This document shows positions 5,748-13,541 of a DNA stretch of 20,120 nucleotides, in pieces (position 1 is the stretch's first letter; every line of letters starts with the position of its first letter). The notes under the pieces were generated by a model that was not told the origin of the DNA, searched no databases, and was given only the letters and a program-made list of their open reading frames with translations. The DNA is from Pirellulales bacterium (GTDB lineage: Bacteria; Planctomycetota; Planctomycetia; Pirellulales; JAICIG01), in the NCBI GenBank assembly GCA_025924495.1, contig JAICIG010000098.1, forward strand, positions 1 through 20,120. The letters are read 5' to 3'. A program made the position numbers and the translations under genes.

Positions 5748-8700
5748 TTAGTTTGGAAGGCAGCCTCGCGCTGCGCAGCGATTCGTCGTGTGGCTTGGAG
5801 CGGCGCCCGTAGGGCTGTCGGCGATGCGCGTTCGGTCATCGCCACTGACAGTAAAAACAGCCCAGAAGTACGGGTGAATCCACGGCTCGACTTGCCCCGA
5901 ATTCCGGAGGTCTGCAAGCATCGCTCGCTGGGAATGCGCCAACGCCTGTGGCACAGCGACTCCGGCCGCAAGTTCACTGAAAAAACGCCTAGTCACTTTT
6001 GGGCCGGTGTCATCGTAGACGTCCCACTGACTCGATACGACGGTTTGCGCGCCTGAGTGGAGGAGCGCGCGCTGGAGGCCGAACAGATCGTCGCCGCGCA
6101 GCGGAGAGCGGTCCGCAACGCCGGAAAAACATGCGCTCAATACCACCAGATCAGCAGCGATACTGGCTTTGAACAATTCTCCGGCACGTAAACGGCCGTC
6201 GTTGTACTCGTCCGAATAGAAGAGCAAAAAACTTTCAAGCGGATTGTCGGCCACGTCGGCACCGTGCGTAGCAAAAAGACAGATGCCGGGCTGCGCGAGC
6301 AACTCTTGCGCTTTGCTTTTCCGCGCCTGTATGCCGATCAAACTTGCTGCGACCTTGTCGCCGAAGGCCGCCTGGAGGCCTTTCACGTCCTCTAGAGCGC
6401 CTGGAATGGCCCGGGCGCCAGGGTGGTGGGGAACAGCGACTGCTGCGGCTTGTCTCAGCGGGACCAGCGGTTCTGTGCGAAGCTCGAGCCAGGTAGCGAG
6501 TGACGGCGCGTAACAAAGATCGACGCCTTCGTCAATCAAAAAGCGCGGTTGGACCATTTCGTCGGACTCGCGACGCGTGCGATCGGGCGCGGTCACCAGC
6601 GCTGCGAAAGGGAAGTAATGCAGTATGTGGTGCGGCACTAGAACCACCAGCTTGGCATCAGAAACAAGGTCGAATGCCGCTTCAGGCAAGAGCTCTTGTC
6701 GGAAGCGGTGGAGGACTTGCTGCCAGGAGTGATCGAATCCTCGACCCGCCGCCAACCGCTGTTTCATTTTGACCGCCTGCCCCCGATTGGCGGCGAGAAA
6801 GTCTCCCAACCTGGTAACAAGATCGCCCGATACGAGGCTCGTGTTCGAGGCGTCGCGCAGCTCGAATGCTCGCACGGCGCCGGTGGCGTCGACAACAAAA
6901 AGCCAAGCCTTTTCGGAGCCAATGAAGTATTCCAATGCGGCAATGCCGGACGGCCATCGAGCTAGCTCCTTGAGCATCTCGTGGGGTGCCGCAGCGCGCC
7001 GGCTGTATCTCAACGGGCGGCTAGCCAGTGCATCTTCCAGTGCGCGCGCTTTTGCCGACTCGGCATAGCGCAGGGCATCGGCACAGCGACCCTTCGCGAC
7101 CAAAAGATCAACGATCCTTTCCGTCACGTAAGCGCGACGCGCAAAAAAACCGGCGCGGGTCAGTCCGGTGCAATCCGCCGGAAAGCGGTCACGGAGTAAA
7201 TCGGCGATCAGGTGGGCGATTAGGAGGTGCTGCAGCGCCTTGTCGCCAAGGGGCGCCGACTTTACGATGCCACTATTGTCGTTCGCCACTCGATAGTAGG
7301 CGAGCCCGAGCAAGCGGTGGACGCTCTCCAAGCCCGGCAATGAACCGGCGGCCAGATAGGCTTCTTCGGCTTCGCCCGCAAGTTCGACGCATCGCGCGTC
7401 ATCGCCTGCGCGGAAACGCAAATGGGCAAGTATCTGATGGCCGGCCCCGACCAGCTCTGGATTTGCAGCCGCATCATTGCTCCGGTTCGCAACGTGTTCC
7501 GCAAGCTCGGCCGCGCGCCGCTCTGCCGCCCGCCGACAGTCACTGACGACTCGTGCATCAGCCGCCGAAGTCGCGTTCAAGGTGCGAATGATATCGGCCA
7601 GCAAACAGTAGGCCCTAGCCAGATTGATTTGCATTGAGTCACGGTCGTCGTTCTCATTGCAAAGCACGAGCGCCCGATCGTAAGCATCGCGCGCCGCCAA
7701 CCAGTTGTGGAGCGACGCGAGCAGTGGATGCGGAACTCGCGGGGCATTGCAGAAGGCGTCGTCATTTAGCAAATCTTCAGCCAGTCTTAGTAAGTAGTCG
7801 CCGTACGCGCCGTGGGCAAAAACCTGGTCTCGCCGCGGACCGTCGGCGAGCGCCTCAATGGCGTCTTTAAAGTGCGCGGCAGGCCCCGCTGGTGCGGCGC
7901 CAGCATCTTCTTGAAGGTCATCTTCGGCATATATCACGCCGCGCAATAACGCGGCCATGGCGTGCGCATGATCGTCCTTGAACCGGTCAAGGCTTGATGT
8001 TGTGTCAAGCGCCTTCTGCCATTGGCCGCTAGCGATAAGACGTCGAGCGTAGACGACGAGCCCATCGACGGTGGCGGCATCGTTCACAGCGCCAGCGGCG
8101 GGTTTTCCATGCTCGAAAGCCGCCGCGAGACGATTCCTTCGATGTCGCAAGTATTCTGCGACGCCGCTGCTTCCCGCCCTTTGAACGAGCGATTGCGCAT
8201 CCGCCAGATTTTGCTGGCTAGCGGATTGGATCTGTCGCTCCAGCAGACAATCGCTTTCAATGAGTAAATAGAGAGGGTCAGTACGATTACCCGTTAGGCT
8301 TGCAAGCTCATCGAGATATTTTGAGCCAACGCCCCTGTTGAGCGTCCATAAAGTTGAAGCCAACTCTTTTCTTTCTGGAGTCAGTTGCGGATCGATATTT
8401 GGCTCAATGAGTTCGTCCAGATGAAACAGTCGTTGGTGCGCTGGTCCGACGACCATTGAGTCCATCGGAGAAGCACGACCGGTCAATGCGTCCAACTCAT
8501 CAACTCGCTTAACATCGGCATCGCCGCGACTTGGCGGGAGAATAGACATAGAGTCTGTCTCACCCGACCGCCGCACGAGTATGCCGCGACGGCCTTCCGT
8601 CAACTGGTACGATGGCGTAAAGGGAGCAACGGCGATTACTCCGACATCGTCGATCGAAATCACCACGCCGCCCAAGTCGTTGACCTGGGCCAGGGCGGCG

Positions 8701-8870
8701 TGCGGCGACGCCGGCTCGGCGAACGTAATAATCGCAACCAATAAGCCCAACCACGCGTTACTATTTCTCGCAAGCACAAAACCAGTGAAGTACGCCTGGC
8801 GCGCTTCGTTGCCTCTGGTGCGGGCAAACGGAGAGCTCTCTCGCGACCTATTTGGAATGCCGGCTAACAT
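5748..8870 (-). CDS. Exported TPR-CHAT caspase-like protein
   Basis: This 1040-aa protein has a long basic N-terminus, then a hydrophobic segment (residues ~38-61, WLGLLVAIITFAEPAS ... AALAQ) that looks like a signal peptide or membrane anchor. Residues ~140-640 are helical, with TPR-like repeats in the middle (ARDAYDRALVLCNE, AGDDARCVELAGEAEEAYLA, GRCADALRYAESAKARALED). The last ~400 residues are a CHAT domain: ALEYFIGSEKAWLFVVD, LVVLVPHHILHYFPFAAL, His869 in FATHGADV, Cys914 in VVLSACFSGV, then GDDLFGLQRALLHSGAQTVV. The dyad is intact, so peptidase activity is plausible (clan CD; established for the family). It is first in a four-gene cassette. No clear Shine-Dalgarno is seen before the ATG, and a stop 9 bases upstream prevents a longer start. 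Confidence 0.92.
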   Translation of the reverse strand: MLAGIPNRSRESSPFARTRGNEARQAYFTGFVLARNSNAWLGLLVAIITFAEPASPHAALAQVNDLGGVVISIDDVGVIAVAPFTPSYQLTEGRRGILVRRSGETDSMSILPPSRGDADVKRVDELDALTGRASPMDSMVVGPAHQRLFHLDELIEPNIDPQLTPERKELASTLWTLNRGVGSKYLDELASLTGNRTDPLYLLIESDCLLERQIQSASQQNLADAQSLVQRAGSSGVAEYLRHRRNRLAAAFEHGKPAAGAVNDAATVDGLVVYARRLIASGQWQKALDTTSSLDRFKDDHAHAMAALLRGVIYAEDDLQEDAGAAPAGPAAHFKDAIEALADGPRRDQVFAHGAYGDYLLRLAEDLLNDDAFCNAPRVPHPLLASLHNWLAARDAYDRALVLCNENDDRDSMQINLARAYCLLADIIRTLNATSAADARVVSDCRRAAERRAAELAEHVANRSNDAAANPELVGAGHQILAHLRFRAGDDARCVELAGEAEEAYLAAGSLPGLESVHRLLGLAYYRVANDNSGIVKSAPLGDKALQHLLIAHLIADLLRDRFPADCTGLTRAGFFARRAYVTERIVDLLVAKGRCADALRYAESAKARALEDALASRPLRYSRRAAAPHEMLKELARWPSGIAALEYFIGSEKAWLFVVDATGAVRAFELRDASNTSLVSGDLVTRLGDFLAANRGQAVKMKQRLAAGRGFDHSWQQVLHRFRQELLPEAAFDLVSDAKLVVLVPHHILHYFPFAALVTAPDRTRRESDEMVQPRFLIDEGVDLCYAPSLATWLELRTEPLVPLRQAAAVAVPHHPGARAIPGALEDVKGLQAAFGDKVAASLIGIQARKSKAQELLAQPGICLFATHGADVADNPLESFLLFYSDEYNDGRLRAGELFKASIAADLVVLSACFSGVADRSPLRGDDLFGLQRALLHSGAQTVVSSQWDVYDDTGPKVTRRFFSELAAGVAVPQALAHSQRAMLADLRNSGQVEPWIHPYFWAVFTVSGDDRTRIADSPTGAAPSHTTNRCAARGCLPN

Positions 8871-8938
8871 CGCAATGGCTCAGCGAATGACCTTGCTTCG
8901 GGCCCCACCCCGGGCTCTTGCATTGTTGCGTTGATGTC

Positions 8939-9082
8939 CTACCCCCTTCCATCGATTACTAAGAGTGCGGAAAGGTGCTGTGACTCTCCTTGTGGTGAAC
9001 TGCCGGCGGTCATCGTCGCGTTGTCAAGCCACAGCAATTCGCCAGATAAACGATCGCCTAACTGTGCAAACCGTGCCTCCAC
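8939..9082 (-). CDS. Possible small protein or gene remnant upstream of CHAT gene
   Basis: From a GTG at 9082 the minus strand encodes 47 residues of sensible composition (VEARFAQLGDRLSGELLWLD, then NATMTAGSSPQGESQHLS, ending LLVIDGRG). The same frame is open upstream to a stop near 9135, without an ATG. No Shine-Dalgarno is evident before the GTG. It ends about 70 bases before the CHAT start. It could be a small leader protein or the tail of a decayed gene. Support is only the look of the translation. Confidence 0.25.
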   Translation of the reverse strand: MEARFAQLGDRLSGELLWLDNATMTAGSSPQGESQHLSALLVIDGRG

Positions 9083-9956
9083 AGCGACGGGTTCAAAGAC
9101 GAGAGCCGAGTGCGACGTTGAAAAAACGAAGCGTTAGGTCGGTAAGCTGCCATGTTTACTGCGTCAAAGCACTGATTTGCGAGTAGTAGTTGATTTGAAG
9201 CTAAAACGCTTCTGTCGGGTTCGTCGGGCGGTCTTCCTGCACATTTGCGTTTTCGGCCTGATCGTCAGCCACGACGAGGCCGCGCGCCGTGATCACTATG
9301 GTGGGCGATGGCCGCGAGTGACCTTGCAACATATTTCGGGCCCCAGCGTTCCTCGTGGAATGCTGAGAGCCTTGGTAACGGCGGTGAGATAGGCCGAGCA
9401 ACATGCGGCCGGCGGCCATCGCATCCCTGGTGTCGCCGCTATCACCGGTTTCATGCTTTGAGTTGCCAGTGACGAGTGCGACACGCTTAGCACCGAATGA
9501 CTGGCAACTAGCGGGTTGCCGCCCGAGCACAAGTCCCGAAATAGTCCATAACCGTCGCCATAGATGTTTCACAGAACCGTGACAAATCTGGCCGCAACCG
9601 CTACAGCGAATGGGGACCTGACGGCTTGCTTCGTTGCCCTCGCGAGCGCTGCTCGATTCTCCAGGTGAAGCAACGGTTCGATAGCACATGCGATGAGATC
9701 CGCAAAACATGACCGTCACGGCCCTGCGACGAGCCGTCTTTCTAGCCGCCGGCCGCTCAAGAATCAAGTAGACGAAAAATCAAGATTATTGGGTCGACTC
9801 GCCCATCGCTGGACTGGTTATCAACAGATGTCTTAATCGAATTTCAGTTTGGCGCCTTGTCAGCACCGATCGTCCGATGCTTGTACGAAGCGCGTAACCG
9901 TTCCGTCTGCCCAGACCTGACCTGAGCCAGACGTGGCGAGTTGAGGTGGAGGGCTA

Positions 9957-10082
9957 TTAGCGTCGGTGCCGGAGGGCGCGACGAAGCCCTTCGGCCGCGG
10001 CGCGGGCTTCGCGCTCGTGCTGGCGGTAAGAACGAATCTGTTCCGGGGTGATCTTGGGCCCAAACGTCGGGCAAGAGCGCCA
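9957..10082 (-). pseudogene. Possible protein remnant with charged helix
   Basis: The minus frame between TGA (10083-10085) and TAA (9957-9959) encodes 41 residues including FGPKITPEQIRSYRQHERE and a continuing Ala/Arg-rich amphipathic helix. It has no usable start codon. Both other frames here are also open, a common effect of high GC, so the assignment is weak. If real it is the C-terminus of a decayed gene. Confidence 0.2.
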
Positions 10083-10087
10083 TCAAC

Positions 10088-10121
10088 GGAGCAAACCCAG
10101 ACATGGAGCAAACCCAGACAT
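10088..10121. repeat. 17-bp exact tandem duplication
   Basis: GGAGCAAACCCAGACAT occurs at 10088-10104 and immediately again at 10105-10121, with no mismatch. It is consistent with a recent slippage event in non-coding DNA. Confidence 0.9.
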
Positions 10122-10257
10122 CCAGATTTTATCCCGAAAGCGCCCCAGCTTGAATTGCCGCGCGCGCGAGCGGCGACGCGATCTGCCGCTGCAATACCTC
10201 CCGGACCGGGAATGTGAAGGATGGATGTCCGGGTTCCCGCCTGTCGTCCGCTCCCTG

Positions 10258-10494
10258 GAGCCTATCCGAAAACTGGGAAGCAGGCGGGACGCCTACTCTA
10301 CTGCGCCGGTTCCTGGATGAGCTGTTAATCAATGCCCCGCCCTTCAGAACCTATCCTAGAACCGGCAAGCAGGCGGGACGCCTACTCTACTGCGCTGGTT
10401 CCGGGATGAGCTCTTAATCAATGCCCTGCCCTGCAGAACCTATCCTGGAACCGGCAAGCAGGCGGGACGCCTGCTCTACTGCGCCGGTTCTCAG
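10258..10494. repeat. 89-bp tandem repeat array, about 2.7 copies
   Basis: Copies begin at 10258, 10347 and 10436 (GAGCCTATCC or GAACCTATCC), a constant 89-bp period. Each carries AGCAGGCGGGACGCCT, then CTCTACTGCG and, in the first two, GAGCT(G/C)TTAATCAATGCCC. The third copy is cut short and runs into the stop codon of the acyltransferase gene (10491-10493). Copies differ at several scattered positions, so the array is not brand-new. There is no spacer/repeat alternation, so it is not CRISPR. Confidence 0.9.
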
Positions 10495-11792
10495 ACGCGT
10501 AGGAAAATCCGCCGCTGATAAAGAAAGCGGGCGAACAAGATCATCAATGTCAGCCCGACGAGCGCCAGGCAGACGCTGCCGGCGCCTGCGGCGATGTGCG
10601 CGTCGAGGAACTGTTTCACATCGCCGCCCGCCAGCCGCGCGGCGACGGCCTGAAAGTTCACGATCTGTGCGGCCAGGTAGAGCGTGATGGCGTTGCTGCC
10701 GATCCAGACGAACGGCTGGCACCAGACGCGGCGGCGCCGTACGTCAATGACATAATAAAAGAGCGCGAGACACGTCGCGCTCAAACCGGCCGTCAACAAC
10801 ACGAACGATGACGTCCAGATTCGCTTGATGAGGGGAAAGTGCGGCGCCCAAAAGATCGCGACCGTCACGCCGGCCGCGCCTACGGCCAGCAGCCAGGCGA
10901 CTTTTCGCGAGGGCGGGACGCGCTCATTCTTCAACAGCAATCCGGCCAAGGCGCCGAACAGCGGCAAGGCGATCGCGGGGAGCGTGCTGAGCAGGCCCTC
11001 GTTAATGTAATACGTTTGCGTTTTCCGTCCCGGCAAGTAGCGAAAGTCGACATAATTCGTCAGGTTGCGGCCCTCCTCGTAGACGCCGCGCACGCGGCCG
11101 GGGACGGCCGCCGCGATCTCGGCCGCCGCGATCTCGGCCGGCGTGATTTCGGCCGGCGTGATTTCGGCCGACGCCGAGCCGATCCGGGCGGCGATTCGCT
11201 CGACGGTCTCGGGCTCGAGCTTCAAATCGGGAAACGGGACCCAGGCCAAGAGGGCCCAATAGCCGAGCAGCAACGAGGCGCAAACGACGGAGATTCCCCA
11301 AGCGCTCGGCACAACACAATAGATCATGGCGGCGAAGAAGTAGCAGGCCGCAATCCGCTGCAACACGCCTGCCAGCGCAACGTCAGGCCACAGCTGGGAT
11401 AAACCGCCAGAGTAGAAGACGCCCAAAGCGTAGAGCAGAACGCTGCGCCGCAAGACGCGCAAGATCGCCCTCCCGCGGCCTCTCTCGGCGATGGCGTGAT
11501 CGAGCGAAAAAACCATCGAGACGCCGACGATGAACAGAAACAACGGAAAGATCAGGTCGTAAAAGCGAAAGCCCGACCACGCGACGTGCTGCAGTTGGGT
11601 CGAGAGGAACCTCGTCGCGGGATTGACGCTCAACTTATCGACGGCATGCACGACCGCACCGGCGCCGATGATCCAGAACATGTCGAAACCGCGCAGCGCA
11701 TCGACCGACACCAGGCGGACGGCCGGCGGCGGCTCGTTCTTGGCCGCGGCGAAGCCGGAAGACGCAGACGGTTGGCAAGTGGTCGTTGTCAT
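10491..11792 (-). CDS. HGSNAT/DUF5009-like membrane acyltransferase
   Basis: The ATG at 11792 is chosen because AAAGGAG lies 6 bases upstream. The longer frame to 12020 adds only Pro-rich sequence from intergenic repeats. The 433-aa product shows RLVSVDALRGFDMFWIIGAG, DLIFPLFLFIVGVSMVFSLD and GVLQRIAACYFFAAMI. These are hallmarks of the heparan-alpha-glucosaminide N-acetyltransferase-like (DUF1624/DUF5009/YeiB-type) family. About ten membrane helices follow through to RFLYQRRIFLRV. In this family an acetyl group is thought to be passed across the membrane to an amino sugar; the substrate here is unknown. A hydrophilic loop holds a 4x5-residue AEI(T/A)(P/A) repeat. It sits downstream of the DTG-PDZ gene, separated by 333 bp of repeats, so cotranscription is uncertain. 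Confidence 0.88.
   Translation of the reverse strand: MTTTTCQPSASSGFAAAKNEPPPAVRLVSVDALRGFDMFWIIGAGAVVHAVDKLSVNPATRFLSTQLQHVAWSGFRFYDLIFPLFLFIVGVSMVFSLDHAIAERGRGRAILRVLRRSVLLYALGVFYSGGLSQLWPDVALAGVLQRIAACYFFAAMIYCVVPSAWGISVVCASLLLGYWALLAWVPFPDLKLEPETVERIAARIGSASAEITPAEITPAEIAAAEIAAAVPGRVRGVYEEGRNLTNYVDFRYLPGRKTQTYYINEGLLSTLPAIALPLFGALAGLLLKNERVPPSRKVAWLLAVGAAGVTVAIFWAPHFPLIKRIWTSSFVLLTAGLSATCLALFYYVIDVRRRRVWCQPFVWIGSNAITLYLAAQIVNFQAVAARLAGGDVKQFLDAHIAAGAGSVCLALVGLTLMILFARFLYQRRIFLRV
11106..11165. repeat. Four 15-bp tandem repeats inside the acyltransferase gene
   Basis: GGCCGCCGCGATCTC occurs twice (11106-11120, 11121-11135) and GGCCGGCGTGATTTC twice (11136-11150, 11151-11165). The unit is in frame and encodes the pentapeptide repeat AEITP/AEIAA in an extramembrane loop. 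Identical pairs suggest two rounds of duplication: one that diverged, then one recent doubling of each variant. Confidence 0.9.
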
Positions 11793-12125
11793 CGTTGGCT
11801 CCTTTGCGCGGCCGGCGGGCAAGCGAGTTTTTTGGTTGGCGCCGTCGAGGATAGGGTAGCGTAAGGGGCGGGAAGGAGACAGTAGGTGGGAGGGCGGGAG
11901 GTGGGAGACAGTAGGCGGTAGACAGTAGACGGCATACAGGGCAGGAGGAATCGGGCGTATGCGGTGCTTTGGCGGTTGGAGTTTAGGCAATGCTGTGGGC
12001 GGCGCCGGCGGACGGCACACGGAGTGTGCCTGCTACTTTGAGGGTAAACAGTAGGCAGCAGACAGGGTGAAGATTCAGATGCTGCGCTGGCAGATCAAGC
12101 CGGCGAGGTTGGGGCGGGATGCTTG
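11793..12125. repeat. Repeat-filled spacer between acyltransferase and DTG-PDZ genes
   Basis: This 333-bp stretch holds no gene. GACAGTAG-type units occur at 11878, 11907 and 11921, and a related AACAGTAGG at 12047, mixed with GGGAGG-rich sequence. A palindrome-bearing element follows at 12008-12042 (GGCACAC...GTGTGCC then TGCTACTTT). It is nearly identical to 13499-13534. The acyltransferase Shine-Dalgarno lies at its left edge. Such units look like dispersed planctomycete intergenic repeats. Confidence 0.7.
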
Positions 12126-13319
12126 TCAGCGGCGCAGGGTGGGGGTGCGGGCGGTGTCGAGGGGAGCGTGCGAGGGAAGATCTTCCAGGCGGATCCAAGC
12201 GGAGCTGCCGTCTGAGGGACGACGAAAGACCAATTCGACGTCGCGGCTTGGACCTGTGAGGCGGCGGATGATTTCGGCGTCCGGCAGCGCTGCCGCGGAG
12301 ACTCCGTTGACGGTCTCCAGCACGTCGTCGGAGCGGAGAAACGTCGCGGCGCGGCTCCCTTCACGGACGGTCAACGCCACGACCTTGCGCCCGCGGCGCG
12401 CCAGGCGAATGCCGCCCAGTTTGGCGACCGGCCGCAACGTGTGATACTCGTCGCCCGGCTTCAAGTAGACACAGTGGCGGGAGAAGTCGAACGTCACCAC
12501 GTAACGGGAGAGGTAATCAAGACCCAGCACGCAACAAGGCAGGCCGTCGTTGGGCAACTCCGCGACGACGACGCCGTGATGTCGATGCCCGCCCAACGAC
12601 AGAGTTCCGTCAAGCACGCCCAGCCGCATGCGATAATCTCCGGCCGCGGTTTTGGCGGGCTGGTCGCCCGTCAACGTGATCCGTCCTTGAGTTATCAGAG
12701 CGTTAAAGTCTGCGGAGCGGATCGCGACCTGGGCATTGAAGCCGGTGTCGAGCAAGAACTCGCGCAGACCGCAACCGTCGAGGGAACCAACCACCCTCGG
12801 CCCCTTGCCGCTGGGCGCCAAATTCAAGCGAACGCCTGCATCGGCAGGAACGTCGCGCAGAAACGCGATTTTTCCCGCGTCGAAGTCCAGCCGGAGGATG
12901 CTGCCTCGCAGGGCATCGATACCGAGAATGCCGTCGATCTCGTCGTTGGTCATGGCGCGAATGTCGTGACAATCTACGCGGTCGAGCGGCGCCAGCCGCA
13001 CCGCGCCGATCGCCCCGCGTGGCGCCTGGTGCGTTGCTCGCGCGTATTCGCCCCCGACCGCCAAAATGCGCGAGACGCCCGTTCGTCGACGGAGCAACGG
13101 GCGAAGTCTCTCGTCGAAACTCGTCGAGCTGTAACCGGTATCGATGAGAAATGGGTATTTCGCGCCCGAAAAATCGACGGGCACGATGAGATGCACGACG
13201 TGCTCGTCGCGATATTGAATGTCGAACTCGGCCAGCGGGTCGTCATCCCAGGCGAGCGCCGGTAACGCCTTGACGGCGACGGCGATGGCCAGGATGAAAA
13301 GTCCGCGGACGGATTTCAT
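12126..13319 (-). CDS. Secreted double-DTG aspartic protease-like protein with C-terminal PDZ
   Basis: The 397-aa product has a signal peptide (MKSVRGLFILAIAVAVKALP, cut near ALA-W). Two retropepsin-like units follow. The first has D60-T-G in PFLIDTGYSST and the hydrophobic-Gly motif GILGIDALRG (~130-139). The second has D191-T-G in EFLLDTGFNAQ and CVLGLDYLSRY. Residues ~300-365 form a PDZ-like domain (KVVALTVREGSRAATFLRSD, DVLETVNGVSAAALPDAEII). Two DTG units in one chain could form a pseudo-dimeric aspartic active site as in pepsins; activity is inferred. The PDZ may bind protein C-termini in the periplasm. It lies 222 bp of repeat DNA downstream of flhB, so readthrough from the flagellar operon is possible, but a flagellar role is not shown. 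Confidence 0.88.
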   Translation of the reverse strand: MKSVRGLFILAIAVAVKALPALAWDDDPLAEFDIQYRDEHVVHLIVPVDFSGAKYPFLIDTGYSSTSFDERLRPLLRRRTGVSRILAVGGEYARATHQAPRGAIGAVRLAPLDRVDCHDIRAMTNDEIDGILGIDALRGSILRLDFDAGKIAFLRDVPADAGVRLNLAPSGKGPRVVGSLDGCGLREFLLDTGFNAQVAIRSADFNALITQGRITLTGDQPAKTAAGDYRMRLGVLDGTLSLGGHRHHGVVVAELPNDGLPCCVLGLDYLSRYVVTFDFSRHCVYLKPGDEYHTLRPVAKLGGIRLARRGRKVVALTVREGSRAATFLRSDDVLETVNGVSAAALPDAEIIRRLTGPSRDVELVFRRPSDGSSAWIRLEDLPSHAPLDTARTPTLRR

Positions 13320-13371
13320 CGATCGTTACCTTGAGGTATGCGGAGATCGAGAGTTATTTTCGATTGGCCCG

Positions 13372-13534
13372 ACGGCGATTCAGCGGACGGCACACGGAAT
13401 GTGGAAAGTCGGTTAGGTTGCAAGGCATGAGGGCGATGCGGCGGACGGCACTCGGAGTGTGCGAACTTGGTTAGGTTGCAAGGCGTAACGGCCATCCAGC
13501 GGACGGCACACGGAGTGTGCCTGCTACTTTGGGG
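13372..13534. repeat. 58-bp tandem repeat array downstream of flhB
   Basis: GCGGACGGCAC begins at 13383, 13441 and 13499, a constant 58-bp period. Between them lie two copies of GGTTAGGTTGCAAGGC. The unit holds the palindrome GGCACAC...GTGTGCC, perfect only in the third copy. The third copy continues with TGCTACTTTG, as in the isolated copy at 12008. The array fills most of the flhB to DTG-PDZ spacer. It is dispersed-repeat DNA amplified in place. Confidence 0.9.
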
Positions 13535-13541
13535 CGGAAAG

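Larger units (their letters stand above)
8871..10257. other. 1.4 kb with no convincing gene upstream of the CHAT cassette
   Basis: I see no recognisable gene family here. A 188-codon minus-strand frame (9201-9767, TTG start) has no familiar motif and shifting composition. Two short stretches look more protein-like and are listed separately (8939-9082 and 9957-10082). The part nearest 8870 must hold the promoter of the CHAT cassette, but I cannot point to clear -35/-10 boxes. A 17-bp exact tandem duplication lies at 10088-10121. The region may be a graveyard of decayed genes. Confidence 0.5.

Noticed and set aside
5705..5977. Longer start for the beta-domain secreted protein
   Set aside because: The extra 91 codons lie inside the CHAT gene, carry no signal peptide and bypass the GGGAG site before 5704.
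9201..9767. 188-codon minus-strand open frame
   Set aside because: TTG start, no ribosome site, no recognisable motif, and repeat-like stretches (SKHETGDSGDTRD). Overlapping frames are open as well. Kept only as a mention.
10258..10494. Possible CRISPR array
   Set aside because: The 89-bp period has whole-unit similarity with no unique spacers and no cas genes nearby. It is a plain tandem repeat.
10839..11402. 187-codon plus-strand frame with RRDLGRRDFGRRD repeats
   Set aside because: It is antisense to the acyltransferase gene, and its repeats are the shadow of the 15-bp units.
11793..12020. Longer start for the acyltransferase
   Set aside because: The extension is Pro-rich translation of GACAGTAG-type repeats, and AAAGGAG clearly marks the ATG at 11792.
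12441..13265. 274-codon plus-strand frame
   Set aside because: It is antisense to the DTG-PDZ gene, whose signal peptide, motifs and domain order are convincing.
13372..13534. Possible CRISPR array
   Set aside because: The 58-bp unit repeats along its whole length and the parts between the palindromes are also conserved, so there are no spacers.
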